Positions 24,949 to 34,265 are shown, counted from the first letter of the stretch. The stretch is DNA of 64,000 bases from Agathobacter sp. (GCA_022769125.1 JALEKN010000041.1:25086-89085), one strand, 5' to 3'. The notes: a model not told the origin generated them from the sequence alone. Made by a program: numbers and translations.

Positions 24949-25004
24949 TACCGGCCTCCAATTGTCAGGTGTTTTCGTCTGACTTTTGAGGTCGGTACTT
25001 TTTT
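24949..25004. terminator. Bidirectional terminator between ybaK and the SseB gene
   Basis: A two-part stem (TACCGGCCTC at 24949-24958 with GAGGTCGGTA at 24988-24997, inner GTCAG/CTGAC) is flanked by an A-run on the left and a T-run on the right. It sits between two converging genes and can serve both. Confidence 0.85.
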
Positions 25005-25032
25005 GCGGTTCGTTATCGTTTCTTTTTATTTT

Positions 25033-25983
25033 CTATTCTTCTGTATTACCGGTAAGCTCTATCAGTTTCTGTAACTCTGCGCCTTCTGCAGGTGCTTCTC
25101 CCAGCTGTAAATGTTTCCAGTCAGAAGTAACCTCCGCAAGGACACTGCCCTTTCCGGCTCTCTCGATTGTAAAGTATCTACCCTTTCCGGCATCCCTATC
25201 CCAGACAAAGAACACTCTGCGGCAGGCCCCGTCTTCCATATCTCTGTTTGGCATATCTACACGGATAATACAGATTTTCTCTGAGATATTGATAACCATG
25301 ACGGAAAAATCTTCCGGGAGATACGGATACATACGCTTTTGCTGGTAAGATTCCTCAAAAAGCATATCTACATATTCTTCTTTCTTGTCACACAGCTCAT
25401 TGATAAAAGCTTCTCCCTCGTCAAACAGTTTCTTTGGGAGGAAGCGGAATTCATACTGTCTGCGCTCAAACACCAGATACTGCTGCGCGGTAAGCTGCAC
25501 GGCTTTCATCTTAGGTGCTGCTTTCTGTTTGTCAGCTGCCTCTCCGTTCGCAGCTGCCGCCCGCTGCTTGTCGACCGCGTCAATCTTCTGTACCAGTTCC
25601 CGCTTAAATACGAGATTGTTGGAAAATGGATTGATCACAACGCCTTCCACCTTAAGCTCCGGGTTCGCAGCCATCTTATTCACAGCTGTATACGGAAGAT
25701 TCATGATCACCGGGCTCTTCGGCTCCTTCGGGATCTGCTTCTTGGATGTATAAAGCGGCACGAAAAGCTTGCCATCATTGTTGCGGATAAAGCAAGGCAT
25801 CGGCTGCTTCTTGTCATTTAAGTTTGCCGGAACCAATACCCGGCAGCTATGCATGTGTGATACCAGCGCGTTCAGGCTCTCGGCGCTCTTTTCGCTGGCA
25901 TAACGTACCAAAAGATTCTCAAGCTGGTCATTATTCAGCTCCATTGTCATATTCGGGTCGGTTGGTTTATGTTCTGCGCACAT
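25033..25983 (-). CDS. SseB-domain protein
   Basis: A 316-residue soluble protein with an N-terminal SseB domain (about residues 18-130): LENLLVRYASEKSAESLNAL, RVLVPANLNDKKQPMPCFIR, KLFVPLYTSKKQIPKEPKSP and VVINPFSNNLVFKRELV. The second half (DFSVMVINISEKICIIRVDM, ARYFTIERAGKGSVLAEVTS-like) is less conserved. SseB domain proteins in Firmicutes often appear as immunity or binding proteins, but no toxin gene is adjacent here, so function is open. The AGGA site before the ATG is moderate. Confidence 0.75.
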   Translation of the reverse strand: MCAEHKPTDPNMTMELNNDQLENLLVRYASEKSAESLNALVSHMHSCRVLVPANLNDKKQPMPCFIRNNDGKLFVPLYTSKKQIPKEPKSPVIMNLPYTAVNKMAANPELKVEGVVINPFSNNLVFKRELVQKIDAVDKQRAAAANGEAADKQKAAPKMKAVQLTAQQYLVFERRQYEFRFLPKKLFDEGEAFINELCDKKEEYVDMLFEESYQQKRMYPYLPEDFSVMVINISEKICIIRVDMPNRDMEDGACRRVFFVWDRDAGKGRYFTIERAGKGSVLAEVTSDWKHLQLGEAPAEGAELQKLIELTGNTEE

Positions 25984-26001
25984 ATAAAAAAGTCCTTTCG
26001 T

Positions 26002-26523
26002 CTATTTCATTTCATTAACGTTATTGTCAAAGGCTCCATCCATCATCATCCTGATAAAATAAGTATCCCGGTAGGTCCACGGCTGATTCATAAATGGCTC
26101 ATTTCCGGCAATGATCTCCTCCGGTGTCGCCCATTCGAGATGATAGCCTTTTGCGATCTCGCTCTCCGTCATGTGTGTCTCACCGAGCTCATCCCTGGCA
26201 TCGCAAAAGAAAAAGCAGGAATGACATACAAACTTCAGACCTTTCTTATAAAGATCCTCTCTCGCCTCTAGGATCTCACCTACCTCGCGGATCGTATCCT
26301 GCTTGATAATAAGCCCGGATTCCTCCTGCACTTCACGAAGCAGCGCATCCTCCAGACTCTCTCCGGCTTCCACACCACCGCCTAAGATCTTGTAATCTCC
26401 CGCGCTTCCCTTCTGTGTCGCAAGCCTTCCGTTTCGGATAATTACGCCTCTTACCGCATACTTTTCAAAAACAGGCATCTGGTCTGTATAGTCCTGGCGG
26501 TCAAACACCTTTAACAATTTCAT
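26002..26523 (-). CDS. NUDIX hydrolase
   Basis: A 173-residue NUDIX protein. The box reads GGGVEAGESLEDALLREVQEESG (G-x5-E-x7-REUxEExGU), complete with all catalytic glutamates. A basic start KLLKVFDRQDYTD and a C-terminal half rich in aromatic residues follow. The start is the ATG at 26523, which has an AGAGGA site; an ATG eight codons earlier has none. Substrate unknown; another NUDIX gene lies at 31539-32006. It starts 19 bp before the SseB gene ends its spacer, in the same direction. Confidence 0.88.
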   Translation of the reverse strand: MKLLKVFDRQDYTDQMPVFEKYAVRGVIIRNGRLATQKGSAGDYKILGGGVEAGESLEDALLREVQEESGLIIKQDTIREVGEILEAREDLYKKGLKFVCHSCFFFCDARDELGETHMTESEIAKGYHLEWATPEEIIAGNEPFMNQPWTYRDTYFIRMMMDGAFDNNVNEMK

Positions 26524-26672
26524 AACGATTCCTCTTTTGTTTTCCATTCGTAATAGCGTTAAATTTATTTAATATAATAACCAATTCGCCACTACTTGGC
26601 AACTAAAAAATGAACCTGTGACGTGCTCAAAGCCAACCCTCACTCTGTAAAAAAGCTTATGATTTTTTCTTC

Positions 26673-27371
26673 TTATATGCCCAGGCAACGGCGATTCCTA
26701 TGGATATCACCAGCTCCAAGAAGGTATCTGCCAACCTCCAGAAGATCCTCCTGCACTGTCTCTGCCAGCCGCCGCATCTCGTCATCCGCCGGCAATAGAT
26801 CCGGCACCATGATCGGGCGCAGTTTGCCCGCATACGCCGCCCGTATTCCATTGTAGGAATCCTCGACCGCATACGCATTGTGCGGCGCTGCTCCAATACA
26901 CTCACACGCTTTGAGGAAAATGTCCGGTGCCGGTTTGCTCCTTGCTACCATGTCCCCACATACCACCGCGTCAAAATAAGAAAGAATATTTGCATCGCGC
27001 AGCTGGTTCTCCACCGTCTGTCTTCTTGTGGAAGATGCAAGTGCGATCTTTTTGTCATTCTGTTTCAGCAATTCCAGCAGCTCCGTAACACCCTTTTTCA
27101 TCGGCAGCCGCCCACCGTCATACCGTTCGTGATACATGACAGAAGCCTCTTTTGCATAGTTATCATACGGAAAATTCTCCCCGTACCGCTCCAGCATGAT
27201 CTCCCTCGTCCGCGTCATCGTTGTGCCGGTACATGCAAGAACTGCCTGCTCAATATCCTTTATATCGTATTTTTCGGCAAGCGCGCTCCAGCAGTCCATC
27301 ACCGCACGCTCGGAATCAAAGATGACTCCATCCATATCAAATACTACGGCTTCAAAATCTCTGTGTGACAT
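26673..27371 (-). CDS. HAD-superfamily hydrolase, beta-phosphoglucomutase-like
   Basis: A 232-residue haloacid-dehalogenase protein. Motif I is VVFDMDGVIFDSE with catalytic D12 and D14; motif II is LASSTRRQTVENQL; motif III is SKPAPDIFLKACE and motif IV is AVEDSYNGIRAAYAGKL. The helical cap lies between residues 20 and 85, as in beta-phosphoglucomutase and small phosphatases. Substrate not determinable. It starts 11 bp after the XRE regulator gene, with which it may be co-transcribed. Confidence 0.9.
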   Translation of the reverse strand: MSHRDFEAVVFDMDGVIFDSERAVMDCWSALAEKYDIKDIEQAVLACTGTTMTRTREIMLERYGENFPYDNYAKEASVMYHERYDGGRLPMKKGVTELLELLKQNDKKIALASSTRRQTVENQLRDANILSYFDAVVCGDMVARSKPAPDIFLKACECIGAAPHNAYAVEDSYNGIRAAYAGKLRPIMVPDLLPADDEMRRLAETVQEDLLEVGRYLLGAGDIHRNRRCLGI

Positions 27372-27382
27372 TTTTTCTCCCT

Positions 27383-27958
27383 TTACTTTAATAACATGGC
27401 AAATGCGACTGCGATAACAAGCGTGATCGCTCCGGCTGCAACCGCAAGCAGCAGCTTCTGGTATGGTCGTTTGCCTTCCTCCCTCGCCTTTGCGATCTCG
27501 TCCAAACCTTCACCCTCCGCAAATGCGACGATTTCCTTGTATGTCTGGATGTTAAACTGCTTTTTCTTCTTTTCCACCAAAAGTGCGACATATAAGGTTG
27601 TCGCCGCAAATACCACCCAGATCGCGATTCCGATATAATTTAGGAAATGCACCAGTGGGATCGGCGTGATCATCATAGTCAGCAGCATAACCGCAAATAC
27701 CTGACTGAGCCTTTCAAATTGTTTCTTGTCCTCGCTTCTTACTTCCTGCTTCATGATTTCAATATCTCCTTTGATCAGATTATCGATGGAGGTATGAAAT
27801 ACTTCACTCAAAAGTACGAGACTGTTTACATCCGGGTAGCTTTTATCATTCTCCCAATTGGAGATGGTCTGCCTTGAAACAAACACCCTTTCCGCTAAAG
27901 TGTCCTGTGACATAGATAACTCATTGCGGTATTTTTTAATCTGTCTCCCAAGTTCCAT
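27383..27958 (-). CDS. XRE-family transcriptional regulator with membrane helices
   Basis: A 191-residue protein. The N-terminal helix-turn-helix reads LGRQIKKYRNELSMSQDTLA-ERVFVSRQTISNWENDKSYP and matches the Xre/HipB type. Two hydrophobic segments near residues 95-130 and one at the C-terminus follow, as in membrane-anchored XRE regulators of Firmicutes. A GGAGGAAG site precedes the ATG. A short dyad GCGGTTTTACCGT upstream (28032-28044) could be its own operator. Signal and targets are unknown. Confidence 0.85.
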   Translation of the reverse strand: MELGRQIKKYRNELSMSQDTLAERVFVSRQTISNWENDKSYPDVNSLVLLSEVFHTSIDNLIKGDIEIMKQEVRSEDKKQFERLSQVFAVMLLTMMITPIPLVHFLNYIGIAIWVVFAATTLYVALLVEKKKKQFNIQTYKEIVAFAEGEGLDEIAKAREEGKRPYQKLLLAVAAGAITLVIAVAFAMLLK

Positions 27959-28104
27959 ATCACTTCCTCCTTTCGCATTTCAATGTAATCAGATCTCGGA
28001 GTTTCGTCTATCAAAAGGGCTTTACATGTGCGGTTTTACCGTTATTTTGGGATGTCAAAAGGTTTTTACATATATGAAAATTGCAGCTTCTTCGCATTTA
28101 CTGT

Positions 28105-28635
28105 CTACGCTGTCATAAACTTCCGCAGCATTCGCTGTACCTCTTCCTCGTCAATGATGCTGTCCTTCATCTTCTGATTGTATCTGCGCCGCTCGATCCC
28201 CAGAACGTGTGACTTGGGATCTTCGTTCTCAAACCATTTTTCAAACACAGGCAAAAAGTCGGGTGTCTCCTTCGCACTGCCATATACACCGATAAAGTAC
28301 ATCCGGCTTACGATTGCATCATAGTTGTCCTCATTGTGCCGGAAGTAATCCTGCGAGCGCTCATTGAACAAAAAGTAAAGGGACGACGGGTTCGCGCAGT
28401 ACATCGGCACGATCAGGATCACCTTTTCATATTGTAGCATCCCGTCAAGCAGCGCATACATATCGTCCGCCCGGTATCTGCACACGCACTTGAAGCAGTC
28501 ATACGCGCACTCACTGCAGGCATGTATCTTCAATTTCTTAAAATCAATAATTCTGTCCTCCGGCTGCGCGATAAACTCTGCTATATCCTTGCAGTTGCCG
28601 CTATCTCTACCCGAAAATGTAATTATCAGATTCAT
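28105..28635 (-). CDS. Flavodoxin-like NAD(P)H-dependent oxidoreductase / iron-sulfur flavoprotein
   Basis: A 176-residue protein with the flavodoxin-fold opening MNLIITFSGRDSGNCKDIAEFI, where the loop after the first strand binds FMN. A cysteine cluster C-x2-C-x3-C-x2-C-x-C near residues 40-52 (CSECAYDCFKCVC) resembles iron-sulfur flavoproteins. The chain is shorter than WrbA/ISF proteins and ends in a helical tail. It starts 3 bp after the hypothetical gene upstream, so the two are co-transcribed. Electron donor and partner unknown. Confidence 0.75.
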   Translation of the reverse strand: MNLIITFSGRDSGNCKDIAEFIAQPEDRIIDFKKLKIHACSECAYDCFKCVCRYRADDMYALLDGMLQYEKVILIVPMYCANPSSLYFLFNERSQDYFRHNEDNYDAIVSRMYFIGVYGSAKETPDFLPVFEKWFENEDPKSHVLGIERRRYNQKMKDSIIDEEEVQRMLRKFMTA

Positions 28636-28638
28636 AGT

Positions 28639-29217
28639 TCACCTTAATATGTCACTAAATTTTGTCTTGAGGAAAAATCTGTACTCCGGATGTTCCGCGC
28701 TGTTTTCGTATTCTTCCAGCGTGATGCTTCTAAGCCATGCCTCTCTTTGTCTGTTCTGGATGAATGCATCATATCTTAGTATGGTGATCTTTCCTTCACG
28801 TTCCGCCTTAATAATTGCATCGTACGCATCCGGCACAATTTCACAGGAGTCAACCAATGTCTTTTGTGAGGAAACATACGCATTGGGTATTTTTATGTCA
28901 ATTTCATCGTTCAACGTTATCTCATTGCAGGAATAGATGTACCCTTGCACGCCCTTGTAGGTATCTTCCAGTGCATTCGGATAATATTCTTCCAGCCGGA
29001 GCCGCCCGTCTTTTTCAAATCCATACGGTCCCCACTTGTACCATGATCCCGTGTGACTAAATCCCGCTTCCTTACACACTTTCTCGACGGCATTGCTCAG
29101 ATATACCAGAACATTCTCCCGCTTATCCGAAAAGTATATCAGCGGGATGTCATGATTTGATATCCGCGGTTCTAATTCCGTTATTCCTTTTACTTGTGAT
29201 GCGTGATAAAATGCCAT
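28639..29217 (-). CDS. Hypothetical protein, function unknown
   Basis: A 192-residue soluble protein with no family I recognise. The start is the ATG at 29217 with an AGAGGT site. Segments FYHASQVKGITELEPRIS, HDIPLIYFSDKRENVLVYLS and TGSWYKWGPYGFEKDGRLR suggest a compact mixed fold with many aromatic residues; the FYHASQ start is common in ADP-ribosyl-transferase-like and DUF952-like proteins, a weak hint only. It stands 3 bp upstream of the flavodoxin-like gene and just after a 53-bp repeat array. Confidence 0.6.
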   Translation of the reverse strand: MAFYHASQVKGITELEPRISNHDIPLIYFSDKRENVLVYLSNAVEKVCKEAGFSHTGSWYKWGPYGFEKDGRLRLEEYYPNALEDTYKGVQGYIYSCNEITLNDEIDIKIPNAYVSSQKTLVDSCEIVPDAYDAIIKAEREGKITILRYDAFIQNRQREAWLRSITLEEYENSAEHPEYRFFLKTKFSDILR

Positions 29218-29254
29218 GATGTTACCTCTGTCAATCACTATGTTTTATGGCTCC

Positions 29255-29490
29255 TATGTGATGGTTATTTCGTATTTTTTCAATTTTACACTATGCTTTA
29301 TAGCTTTCATGTGATGGCTATTGGCATTTTTCTCAATTAACCATTACATTTTATCGCTTTCATGTGATGGCTATTAGCATTTTTCGCCATTAGCCATTAC
29401 ATCTTTCCTTTTTTATGTGATGGTTTTTGACACTTTTTGTCATTAGCCATTACATTTTCCATTTTCATGTGGTGGCTATTTCACATTTCA
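29255..29490. repeat. Array of 53-bp palindromic tandem repeats, copy 1
   Basis: Five units begin at 29255, 29308, 29361, 29414 and 29466 with the motif (C/T)ATGTGATGG, spaced 53, 53, 53 and 52 bases. Each full unit holds an inverted repeat, GTGATGGCTA and TAGCCATTAC, around a T-rich spacer. The last unit runs into the stop codon of rlmD (29488-29490). Units have drifted: the last is partial and the first lacks the right arm. The array fills the whole gap between the hypothetical gene and rlmD. It has no reading frame. Confidence 0.85.
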
Positions 29491-30717
29491 TCCCTTTTCC
29501 ACCACACAGACCGTCTCTATATGCCCCGTCATCGGGAAGCAGTCAAACGGTGTGCATTCCTTTGCGCGATACCCGTGTCGGATAAGGTACTTTAGGTCAC
29601 GCGCCAGAGTGTCCGGTCCGCAGGAAACATACACGATCCGACCCGGTGAAAGCTTGACTACCGAAGATAGAAATGCCTCATTGCTTCCGGTTCGCGGCGG
29701 GTCCATGATAACAACGTCCGCATGCTCATTCTTTTCTGCCATCTCGACCATGAACTTTCCGGCATCCTCGCAGAAGAAACGGATATTATGTGCTTCGTTG
29801 CGCTTTGCGTTTTTGATTGCGTCCCGGATTGCGTCCTTGTTCAATTCCACGCCGATAACCTCCGCAGCATGGCGGCTTGCAATGATACCGATCGTTCCGG
29901 TGCCGCAGTATGCATCGATCACGCGCTCTTTGCCGGTGAGTCCCGCGCAGGCGATCGCCTTTTCATATAGAAGCTCCGTCTGCTTTGGATTTACCTGATA
30001 AAAGGACGATGGCGAAATACAAAACGTATTTCCGCAAAGTTCATCCTCGATATAGCCTTTTCCGTAAACGACAATATTGCGGTCGCCGAGCACCATGCTC
30101 GTCTTTTTGTTATTGACATTGACTACTACCGTGCTGATATTCGGATGTTTCTGGCGAAGCGCTTTCACGAAATTATTCTTTGACGGAAGGATCGGCGAAC
30201 CAAGCACCAGAACCACCATGATCTGTCCCGTGTGATAGCCTTTGCGCACAAGCACATGCCGGAGCAATCCGTATCCGGTATCCTCGTCGTAAGTTTTGAT
30301 GCGAAATGAGCGCAATAATCCCTTGATGTCGCGGATAATCTCGTCTGCTTCCGCATCCTCGATCATACAGGATTCTACATCCACGACCTCATGGGAGTTC
30401 TTGCGGTAAACGCCCGCAACGATCTGCCCTTTCGTCGTACAGTCGAATACTGCATGTACCTTGTGGCGGTAATGGTAGGGATCATCCATCCCAACGATCG
30501 GAGCCACCTTGCAAAATGGCTCCATCAGTTTCTTCATATACTGCTGCTTCTGTTGTAGCTGGTTCTCGTAAGCCATTCCCTGATAGTCACAGCCACCACA
30601 CTTTTTTGCATACGGACACTCGTTACCATGTGTCTGCTTTCCCACATTTTTATTTTCTTTTGCAAACTTATGATTCTCTCTCTTATCTCTTCCTACTGCA
30701 TTACGCTGCGCACCCAT
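29488..30717 (-). CDS. rlmD: 23S rRNA (uracil(1939)-C5)-methyltransferase, RlmD/RumA family
   Basis: A 409-residue AdoMet-dependent m5U methyltransferase. An N-terminal iron-sulfur segment [14 protein letters not shown] carries three of the usual cysteines. The AdoMet loop is [15 protein letters not shown] and the catalytic loop [19 protein letters not shown] includes the nucleophilic Cys. It lacks the N-terminal TRAM domain of the long form. The ATG at 30717 lies inside the end of nfo (25-bp overlap) with an AAAGGAG site, so translation is coupled. A 53-bp repeat array starts right at its stop codon. Confidence 0.93.
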   Translation of the reverse strand: MGAQRNAVGRDKRENHKFAKENKNVGKQTHGNECPYAKKCGGCDYQGMAYENQLQQKQQYMKKLMEPFCKVAPIVGMDDPYHYRHKVHAVFDCTTKGQIVAGVYRKNSHEVVDVESCMIEDAEADEIIRDIKGLLRSFRIKTYDEDTGYGLLRHVLVRKGYHTGQIMVVLVLGSPILPSKNNFVKALRQKHPNISTVVVNVNNKKTSMVLGDRNIVVYGKGYIEDELCGNTFCISPSSFYQVNPKQTELLYEKAIACAGLTGKERVIDAYCGTGTIGIIASRHAAEVIGVELNKDAIRDAIKNAKRNEAHNIRFFCEDAGKFMVEMAEKNEHADVVIMDPPRTGSNEAFLSSVVKLSPGRIVYVSCGPDTLARDLKYLIRHGYRAKECTPFDCFPMTGHIETVCVVEKG

Positions 30718-31523
30718 GCGATCTCCTTTGCATATCCTGCATCATCATTTGGTGTTTCAAGGATAAACGGCTTGCCCTGAAGTCTCGGATGGCGGATCAC
30801 CGCCGCAAGCGCATCCTTGCCGATATGTCCCTCGCCTAGCAATTCGTGGCGATCCTTGTGGGCTTCAATCGGATTTTTGCTGTCGTTAAGATGAATTGCA
30901 CGAAGCCGATCTGCCCCGACGATCTGGTCAAACAGCTCCAGCACCTCGTCCAGCTTTGTAACAATGTCATACCCGGCTTCCCACAAATGGCAGGTGTCCA
31001 GACAGACGCCAACCTTGTCCTTTAGCTCTACTTTGTCAATAATCGCGCGAAGCTCCTCGAAATTTCTGCCGATCTCACTTCCCTTACCAGCCATTCCTTC
31101 TAGCAGCACCATCGTCTTCATTTCCGGGAAAAGTACCTCGTTCATCGCCTCAACAATATAATCGATTCCCGTTTCCACGCCTTGTCCAACATGGGAACCC
31201 GGATGAAAATTGTAATAATTGCCCGGCAGATACTCCATCCGCTTCATATCATCCGCAAACATATCCTTTGCAAATTTGCGGATGTCCGCCTTGTCCGAGC
31301 ACAGATTCATCGTGTACGGTGCGTGTGCCACAAGCGGTCCGAAATTGTGTTCATCCATAATCTGCTGCAATGCGGCAACATCCTTCTCATCAATGTCTTT
31401 TGCCTTTCCGCCACGCGGATTTCTTGTAAAAAACGCAAAGGTATCTGCGCCCAGCTTCAACGCTGTTTTTCCCATTTCAGCAAATCCGCCGCTTGCTGAG
31501 ATATGACTTCCGATATAGATCAT
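30693..31523 (-). CDS. nfo: Deoxyribonuclease IV (AP endonuclease Nfo)
   Basis: A 276-residue TIM-barrel endonuclease that cuts at abasic sites and repairs oxidised 3' ends with a three-zinc centre. Seen: [59 protein letters not shown] (metal-binding E) and [14 protein letters not shown], then [20 protein letters not shown] and [16 protein letters not shown]. All zinc ligands of Nfo are present. It overlaps rlmD and is preceded 15 bp upstream by a NUDIX gene. Confidence 0.96.
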   Translation of the reverse strand: MIYIGSHISASGGFAEMGKTALKLGADTFAFFTRNPRGGKAKDIDEKDVAALQQIMDEHNFGPLVAHAPYTMNLCSDKADIRKFAKDMFADDMKRMEYLPGNYYNFHPGSHVGQGVETGIDYIVEAMNEVLFPEMKTMVLLEGMAGKGSEIGRNFEELRAIIDKVELKDKVGVCLDTCHLWEAGYDIVTKLDEVLELFDQIVGADRLRAIHLNDSKNPIEAHKDRHELLGEGHIGKDALAAVIRHPRLQGKPFILETPNDDAGYAKEIAWVRSVMQ

Positions 31524-31538
31524 GTTTATTTCCTCCGA

Positions 31539-32006
31539 TTATTTTTCCTGTGTTTTTCTCATTTCAATGTATTTTCTGACCACCGGTGCGATCGGGTCTG
31601 AAATCTCCGCCGGGATGTCCGCAAGTGCAAAAAAGCGCAGCTCCTCCACTTCCTCTTCCTGCCGTTTCAGCGTGCCGTGGTATTTCCTGCAAAGGTAAAT
31701 GATCTCCACGTTATAGACCTCATCCCCATTCGGGTAAATGTAATGCACTTCCGGTCCGGAATTGACCATGAAAAATTCAAGCTCGTCTGCGATCAGTCCT
31801 GTCTCCTCAAAAAGCTCTCTTTTCGCACATTCTTCCACTGTCTCATTCAATTCGATTGAGCCGCCGGCGTACCCCCATTTGTGGTTATCCGTCCTTTTTC
31901 CTAAAAGGATCTCTCCGTTTTCATTCTCGATAATAACGCTTCCCGCACATTGGAGCAGCGGGGCATGTCCCACCACCTTGCGCAGATCCATAATATAGTT
32001 GCTCAT
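31539..32006 (-). CDS. NUDIX hydrolase
   Basis: A 155-residue NUDIX enzyme. The catalytic box is in GGSIELNETVEECAKRELFE-ETG with all conserved E residues (G-x5-E-x7-REUxEExGU). The start region KVVGHAPLLQCAGSVIIENE and DNHKWGYAGG match ADP-sugar or (d)NTP pyrophosphatases of this size. GGAGGAATAG precedes the ATG, which lies 3 bp after the rsmH stop, so the two genes are co-translated. Substrate unknown. Confidence 0.9.
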   Translation of the reverse strand: MSNYIMDLRKVVGHAPLLQCAGSVIIENENGEILLGKRTDNHKWGYAGGSIELNETVEECAKRELFEETGLIADELEFFMVNSGPEVHYIYPNGDEVYNVEIIYLCRKYHGTLKRQEEEVEELRFFALADIPAEISDPIAPVVRKYIEMRKTQEK

Positions 32007-32009
32007 GTG

Positions 32010-33077
32010 CTATTCCTCCTCGCTGCGTATCGCCCAGCGCATCTTTGTCGATCTTGCACGCCCGTTGCTCCGGCACTCCTCTGCGGATGGGCGGATGACC
32101 TCACGCGCGACCTCGCTGTAAATTCCCTGCTTACATAGTTCCTTAAATGAACGCTTTACCAGACGGTCTTCCCCGGAATGGAACGTCAAAATGGCAACAC
32201 GCCCTCCCGGATTTAACACTCCCGGCAGCTTTTCCAGAAATGAATGCAGCACCTCAAACTCGCTGTTTACGTCGATGCGCAGCGCCTGAAACGTTCTCTG
32301 GCAGGACTTCTTGACCGCGTCCTGACGCTCAGCCTTCGGCAGATAGATCAGCGCCGCCTCTATCGCCTCGCGGAGCGCTGTTGTTGTATCCATAGGATTG
32401 CCCTGTCTCATGCGGAAAAATACCTTTTCCGCAATCTCCTCGGCATACGGTTCATCGGAATTTTCCACGAGCATTCCGACAAATTCCTCCTGCGTGATCT
32501 CATGCAGCCGCTCTGCTGCACTGCTGCCCTTCTGCGGATTCATGCGCAGATCCAGCGGTCCGTCGATCTTATAAGAAAACCCGCGCTCCGGGTTATCGAT
32601 CTGCATGGATGACACGCCGAGATCTGCAAGCACAAAATCAAACTTGCCTGCCTCTTTTGCCACTTCATCGATATTTGCAAAGTTGATCAGCTTTACCGTC
32701 AGGATATCCTCGCCAAACCCAAGCTTGCGCAGGCGTTCTTTCGTCTTTTCCGACTCGATCGGGTCCACATCCAAGCCGTAGATGTGTCCTCTGCCCTCCA
32801 GCTTTTCCAGCATCCGCCGCGTATGTCCGCCGTATCCGAGGGTTGCGTCAAGTCCCCTTTGTCCCGGCTTGATCTGTAAAAAGTCAAGGATCTCGTCAAC
32901 CATGATTGAGATGTGCATCCCCGCCGGCGTACTGCCCTTTTCGATCACATGTGCAACGGTGTCGGCATATTTTTCCGGGTTCTGCTCTTTGTATTTTTCC
33001 TCGAATTTCTTCGGGTACTTGCCGGAATAGTGGACTCTCCGCTTGTGCGGTGTCTGCTGATTCGGTGTCTGTTCCAT
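32010..33077 (-). CDS. rsmH: 16S rRNA (cytosine(1402)-N4)-methyltransferase, RsmH family
   Basis: A 355-residue methyltransferase for position 1402 of 16S rRNA. A 40-residue basic N-terminal extension precedes the core (HISIMVDEILDFLQIKPGQR), and the AdoMet loop reads GLDATLGYGGHTRRMLEKL where classical RsmH has a G-x-G-G-G-H form. DLGVSSMQIDNPERGFSYK and SCQRTFQALRIDVNSEFEVL match the family well. It is 30-40 residues longer than the division-cluster RsmH and lies away from mraZ-ftsL, so it may be a second, divergent copy. Activity is inferred. Confidence 0.88.
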   Translation of the reverse strand: MEQTPNQQTPHKRRVHYSGKYPKKFEEKYKEQNPEKYADTVAHVIEKGSTPAGMHISIMVDEILDFLQIKPGQRGLDATLGYGGHTRRMLEKLEGRGHIYGLDVDPIESEKTKERLRKLGFGEDILTVKLINFANIDEVAKEAGKFDFVLADLGVSSMQIDNPERGFSYKIDGPLDLRMNPQKGSSAAERLHEITQEEFVGMLVENSDEPYAEEIAEKVFFRMRQGNPMDTTTALREAIEAALIYLPKAERQDAVKKSCQRTFQALRIDVNSEFEVLHSFLEKLPGVLNPGGRVAILTFHSGEDRLVKRSFKELCKQGIYSEVAREVIRPSAEECRSNGRARSTKMRWAIRSEEE

Positions 33078-33109
33078 GTATCTTTATCCTCCAAACTAAA
33101 ATTTGAATT

Positions 33110-34177
33110 TTACGCCCCGACGCAATACTCCTTTATATACTCCGCAAAATAAGGTAACGCGAGTGAGATGTATCCCTGTCTTGAATTTAATATTCCTCTT
33201 TTTATCAGCCGGTCTCTATACATAGAGTAGCTTCCGGCGCGTTCTCCCATGAGCTTAAGCACTTCTTCACGCTTGTACTCTTCCTTTTCCGTCAGAAGAC
33301 TCGCAAGGAAACGATCCAGTTCTGTCATTTCCTCCCATATTTTTTCGTAAGAATATGCAAACAATTCTGCTTTTAGCATCGGCAAAATATCTTCCAGAGT
33401 CTCTTCCGCTTTCTTCTTAAAGCACAGCACTCCCAGTTCCTGAAATGCATACGCATAGCCCTTTGTGATTTTCGCCATTTTCTGTGCCTGCTCGCCGTCT
33501 ATATTCAGCTTACTTCTATACATTTCCGTCATTCTGATCATATTTAGCGGTTCCGTTTTAACGGTTGTCGCCCTTCGGAAAAATGTAAGGTTTTTGACAT
33601 TGCTGAGTTCCTGAATATTTTCATATAACCCTGTGCATACAAAATACACCGGGTATCCTGCTCTGAGCCATCTGCCATACTCTGATGCAAACTTAACCAT
33701 CTCTTCGGATTTTGAGACCTCATCTATTCCTATCAGTATCTTTTTGCCCTTTTTCTGAGCAGCTTGGATCATTGTCTCAACCTCTACTCCGATATCAAAG
33801 AAATCGTCATTTCTTGTATATCCAATTCCGCCACCCGTTCCGAGTATCGTTGCCGGGATACTTGCTCCCGAAAGCTTCTTATCATTTGAACCAAATCCCT
33901 CTTTTACAAGCATTGCAGCAATCTGTCCGAGTATATTTCTTGTCGGATTAACATCAAAAACAAGCCAATTTATATATTTATTCCCGTTACTCTTTAATTC
34001 CTCCTCCACCTTTGCCAAAATAACCGTTTTACCAGATCCTCTGACTCCGGTTATCTTATATACCAACTCGGATGGATTATCATACAGAAAATTTTCCAGT
34101 ATCTCATCCGTTTTTTCAGTATGAATATATGTGTTTTCCGGCACCTTACTAAATGTTGTCGTAAACGGATTCTGCAT
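33110..34177 (-). CDS. AAA-type ATP-binding protein, function unknown
   Basis: A 355-residue STAND/AAA-type ATPase. Walker A is KITGVRGSGKTVILAKVEEE (P-loop GVRGSGKT), Walker B is ILIGIDEVSKSEE with catalytic acidic residue, and a sensor arginine segment follows (FFRRATTVKTEPLNMIRMTE). The C-terminal third is a winged-helix-like region (EREVLKLMGERAGSYSMYR, LIKRGILNSRQGYISLALPY) typical of ATPases from archaeal-type AAA families. Such stand-alone ATPases are frequently associated with mobile or accessory DNA. Six phased TTTATAC repeats lie directly upstream of it (34191-34265). Role unknown. Confidence 0.8.
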   Translation of the reverse strand: MQNPFTTTFSKVPENTYIHTEKTDEILENFLYDNPSELVYKITGVRGSGKTVILAKVEEELKSNGNKYINWLVFDVNPTRNILGQIAAMLVKEGFGSNDKKLSGASIPATILGTGGGIGYTRNDDFFDIGVEVETMIQAAQKKGKKILIGIDEVSKSEEMVKFASEYGRWLRAGYPVYFVCTGLYENIQELSNVKNLTFFRRATTVKTEPLNMIRMTEMYRSKLNIDGEQAQKMAKITKGYAYAFQELGVLCFKKKAEETLEDILPMLKAELFAYSYEKIWEEMTELDRFLASLLTEKEEYKREEVLKLMGERAGSYSMYRDRLIKRGILNSRQGYISLALPYFAEYIKEYCVGA

Positions 34178-34190
34178 ATAACCACCTCTC

Positions 34191-34265
34191 TTTATACTTT
34201 TTATTTTTCTTTATGCTTCTTTATACATTTTTATACTTTTCATTTCATTTTATACATTTTTATAC
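34191..34265. repeat. Phased TTTATAC repeats upstream of the AAA ATPase gene
   Basis: The heptamer TTTATAC or TTTATGC starts at 34191, 34210, 34220, 34230, 34249 and 34259, with spacings 19, 10, 10, 19, 10, i.e. in steps of one or two helical turns. Two of them form identical 17-base blocks (34220-34236 and 34249-34265). They lie between the ribosome-binding site and about -90 of the ATPase gene. Iteron-like sites of this sort bind a protein cooperatively; alternatively AT-rich promoter sequence. Confidence 0.55.

Noticed and set aside
26657..26905. A frameshifted membrane tail at the end of the HAD gene
   Set aside because: The other frame shows a hydrophobic stretch ending in lysines, but the HAD protein has its full set of motifs and a normal length without it.
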